From positions 1 to 5,811 of the forward strand of contig JABBBF010000168.1 in the NCBI GenBank assembly GCA_018607545.1: a stretch of DNA of 5,811 bases, read 5' to 3'. The notes under the pieces are model-generated. The model searched no databases and was not told the origin of the DNA. It saw only the letters and a list, made by a program, of their open reading frames with translations. Positions 5,017-5,811 of the stretch are shown here, piece by piece (within the stretch, counting starts at the first letter, position 1; every line of letters begins with the position of its first letter). The stretch is from SAR92 clade bacterium. GTDB lineage: Bacteria; Pseudomonadota; Gammaproteobacteria; Pseudomonadales; Porticoccaceae. The position numbers and the translations under genes were made by a program.

Positions 5017-5811
5017 CTATTCATTAAGAGCTCTGATGCGCATCGCGATAAGTTTTAGCAACTGCGGTAATGATATCAGTATCCATCGCCACTGGTAGAG
5101 TAGGGATAGCTTTAGCCAGCCCTGCTGCTGATATTTGCGGCCGCTGGTCACTAGCTTTGAAGGAATACGGCGCAATTTAATACGCGCCTGATGAGCCTGC
5201 CAGACAAAGAGCAAATCTTCACCGTAGGCTGCGTCTTCGCAGTAGCCACCCAGGTCATTAAACAGGGATTTTTTGATACAGAATCCCTGATCGCCAAAAG
5301 GAAGGCCAAGTAACCTTGAGCGGAGATTGGCGCCCAGCGCATTGCCGCGTAAAAACCGCCGATCAAAGGCCAGATCGAAGTGGTGGAGGGAGTCAGGGTA
5401 TTTTTCGAGGCTCTGTTCTAGGGCCTGGAGATTATCTGCGCTGATTCGACTATCTGCATGAACAAACCATAACCATTTGCCGCTGGCCTCTGCTGCGCCA
5501 GTATTGAGGCTCTTTGCGCGGCTTTGAATGGAGCAGGGAATGATCTCTGCTTGCTCTTGGCTGTGGGTTTGTATATCGGCGAGCAGTTGCTTGTGTTGGG
5601 TTTCATTGGGCGCCAGGGGAATAATAATACTCAGGGTCTCTAATGGCTGAGGGCTTTCTTTCCGCTGAGGGCTCTTTACCCGCTGAGGGCTCTCTATAGG
5701 CTGAGGGCTCTCTTTCCGCTGAGGGCTCTCTTTCCGCTGAGGGCTCTCTTTCCGCTGAGGGCTCTTTACCCGCTGAGGGCTCTTTATTGGCTGAAGGCTC
5801 TTTATTGGCTG
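5017..5811 (-). CDS. TIGR04283-like family-2 glycosyltransferase with N-terminal hexapeptide repeats; 5' end beyond window
   Basis: Translating the minus strand from the right edge to TAG at 5019-5017 gives 264 residues with no stop. Numbering is from the window edge. Residues 1-60 are ten imperfect hexapeptides (type QRKESP), and 61-264 form the glycosyltransferase. Landmarks are the first strand SIIIPLAPNE (61-70), SRAKSLNTGAAEASG (97-111), and the DxD-like WFVHADSR (115-122). Further on are NLRSRLLGLPFGDQGF (162-177), LGGY (187-190), YGED (196-199) and TSGRKY (222-227). These match the TIGR04283-type GT2 group found beside DUF2064 proteins. A hydrophobic/aromatic stretch near 236-257 may touch the membrane. 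The 'VDGGSxDGT' loop normally found after strand 2 is absent; the chain goes from AEIIPC (88-93) straight to the SRAKSLNTGA segment. No ATG, GTG or TTG occurs in frame before about residue 200, so the start must lie right of the window. It is probably co-transcribed with the DUF2064 gene, whose partner it likely is. Confidence 0.85.
   Translation of the reverse strand, partial: QPIKSLQPIKSPQRVKSPQRKESPQRKESPQRKESPQPIESPQRVKSPQRKESPQPLETLSIIIPLAPNETQHKQLLADIQTHSQEQAEIIPCSIQSRAKSLNTGAAEASGKWLWFVHADSRISADNLQALEQSLEKYPDSLHHFDLAFDRRFLRGNALGANLRSRLLGLPFGDQGFCIKKSLFNDLGGYCEDAAYGEDLLFVWQAHQARIKLRRIPSKLVTSGRKYQQQGWLKLSLLYQWRWILISLPQLLKLIAMRIRALNE
5646..5811. repeat. 18-bp in-frame tandem repeat (minisatellite) at the 5' part of the glycosyltransferase gene
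   Basis: On the plus strand GCTGAGGG, or a one-base variant, recurs exactly every 18 bp: at 5646, 5664, 5682, 5700, 5718, 5736, 5754, 5772 and 5790, with a further partial copy at 5808. This makes nine full units plus the start of a tenth, open at the right edge. The units at 5700, 5718 and 5736 are identical (gctgagggctctctttcc). Those at 5664 and 5754 are identical to each other and differ from that type (ending ctctttaccc). Units nearest the edge end in tttattg. Because 18 is a multiple of three, each unit adds one hexapeptide to the minus-strand protein (consensus S-P-Q-R/P-K/V/I-E/K), so gain or loss of units would not shift the frame. There are no spacers, so it is not a CRISPR array. 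Confidence 0.95.

Noticed and set aside
5151..5606. Two minus-strand open frames (5151-5366 and 5418-5606) that could suggest a frameshifted glycosyltransferase
   Set aside because: Both are in another frame from the glycosyltransferase. The true frame is continuous from 5811 to 5017 and contains all recognised motifs, so no frameshift is needed.
5646..5811. CRISPR array
   Set aside because: The units are contiguous 18-bp copies without unique spacers, and they are in frame with a gene.

Overview
The window looks like a chromosomal segment of a Gram-negative bacterium, most likely a gammaproteobacterium and plausibly an aquatic one. The grounds are two lipoprotein-type signal peptides with lipoboxes, balanced base composition with AT-rich intergenic DNA, and gene families common in that group. 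The species cannot be fixed from the sequence. No rRNA, tRNA, insertion sequence or CRISPR array was seen.

Layout. The minus-strand gene at 1-805 runs off the left edge and encodes the N-terminal 268 residues of a lipoprotein of the secreted beta-propeller family (PF09826-like). It is divergent from a plus-strand set across a 218-bp AT-rich intergenic region. The plus-strand set is a complete type-B carboxylesterase lipoprotein (1024-2871), a four-helix DoxX-like membrane protein (2883-3323) and a radical SAM enzyme with a cysteine-rich C-terminus (3374-4315). The first two are probably translationally coupled. The radical SAM gene ends 14 bp from a convergent minus-strand pair. That pair is a family-2 glycosyltransferase related to TIGR04283 (5017 to beyond 5811, incomplete) followed by a DUF2064/TIGR04282 nucleotidyl/glycosyl-transferase-like protein (4330-5007).

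How the genes may work together. TIGR04282 and TIGR04283 proteins are known from gene neighbourhoods with radical SAM proteins and are often labelled 'arsenosugar biosynthesis' for that reason. Here the two transferases sit tail-to-tail with a radical SAM protein that does not look like the arsenosugar enzyme ArsS. The group may therefore be a small-molecule or glycan modification locus whose product is unknown. The DoxX-like membrane protein and the exported esterase could act on the same product at the envelope, but this rests on gene order only.

The most unusual feature is at the right edge: an 18-bp tandem repeat (5646-5811, continuing past the window) read in frame as a hexapeptide repeat joined directly to the N-terminus of the glycosyltransferase. 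No ATG, GTG or TTG occurs in that frame between the window edge and the glycosyltransferase core. The protein must therefore start outside the window and carry a long repetitive, charged, Pro/Gln-rich extension.
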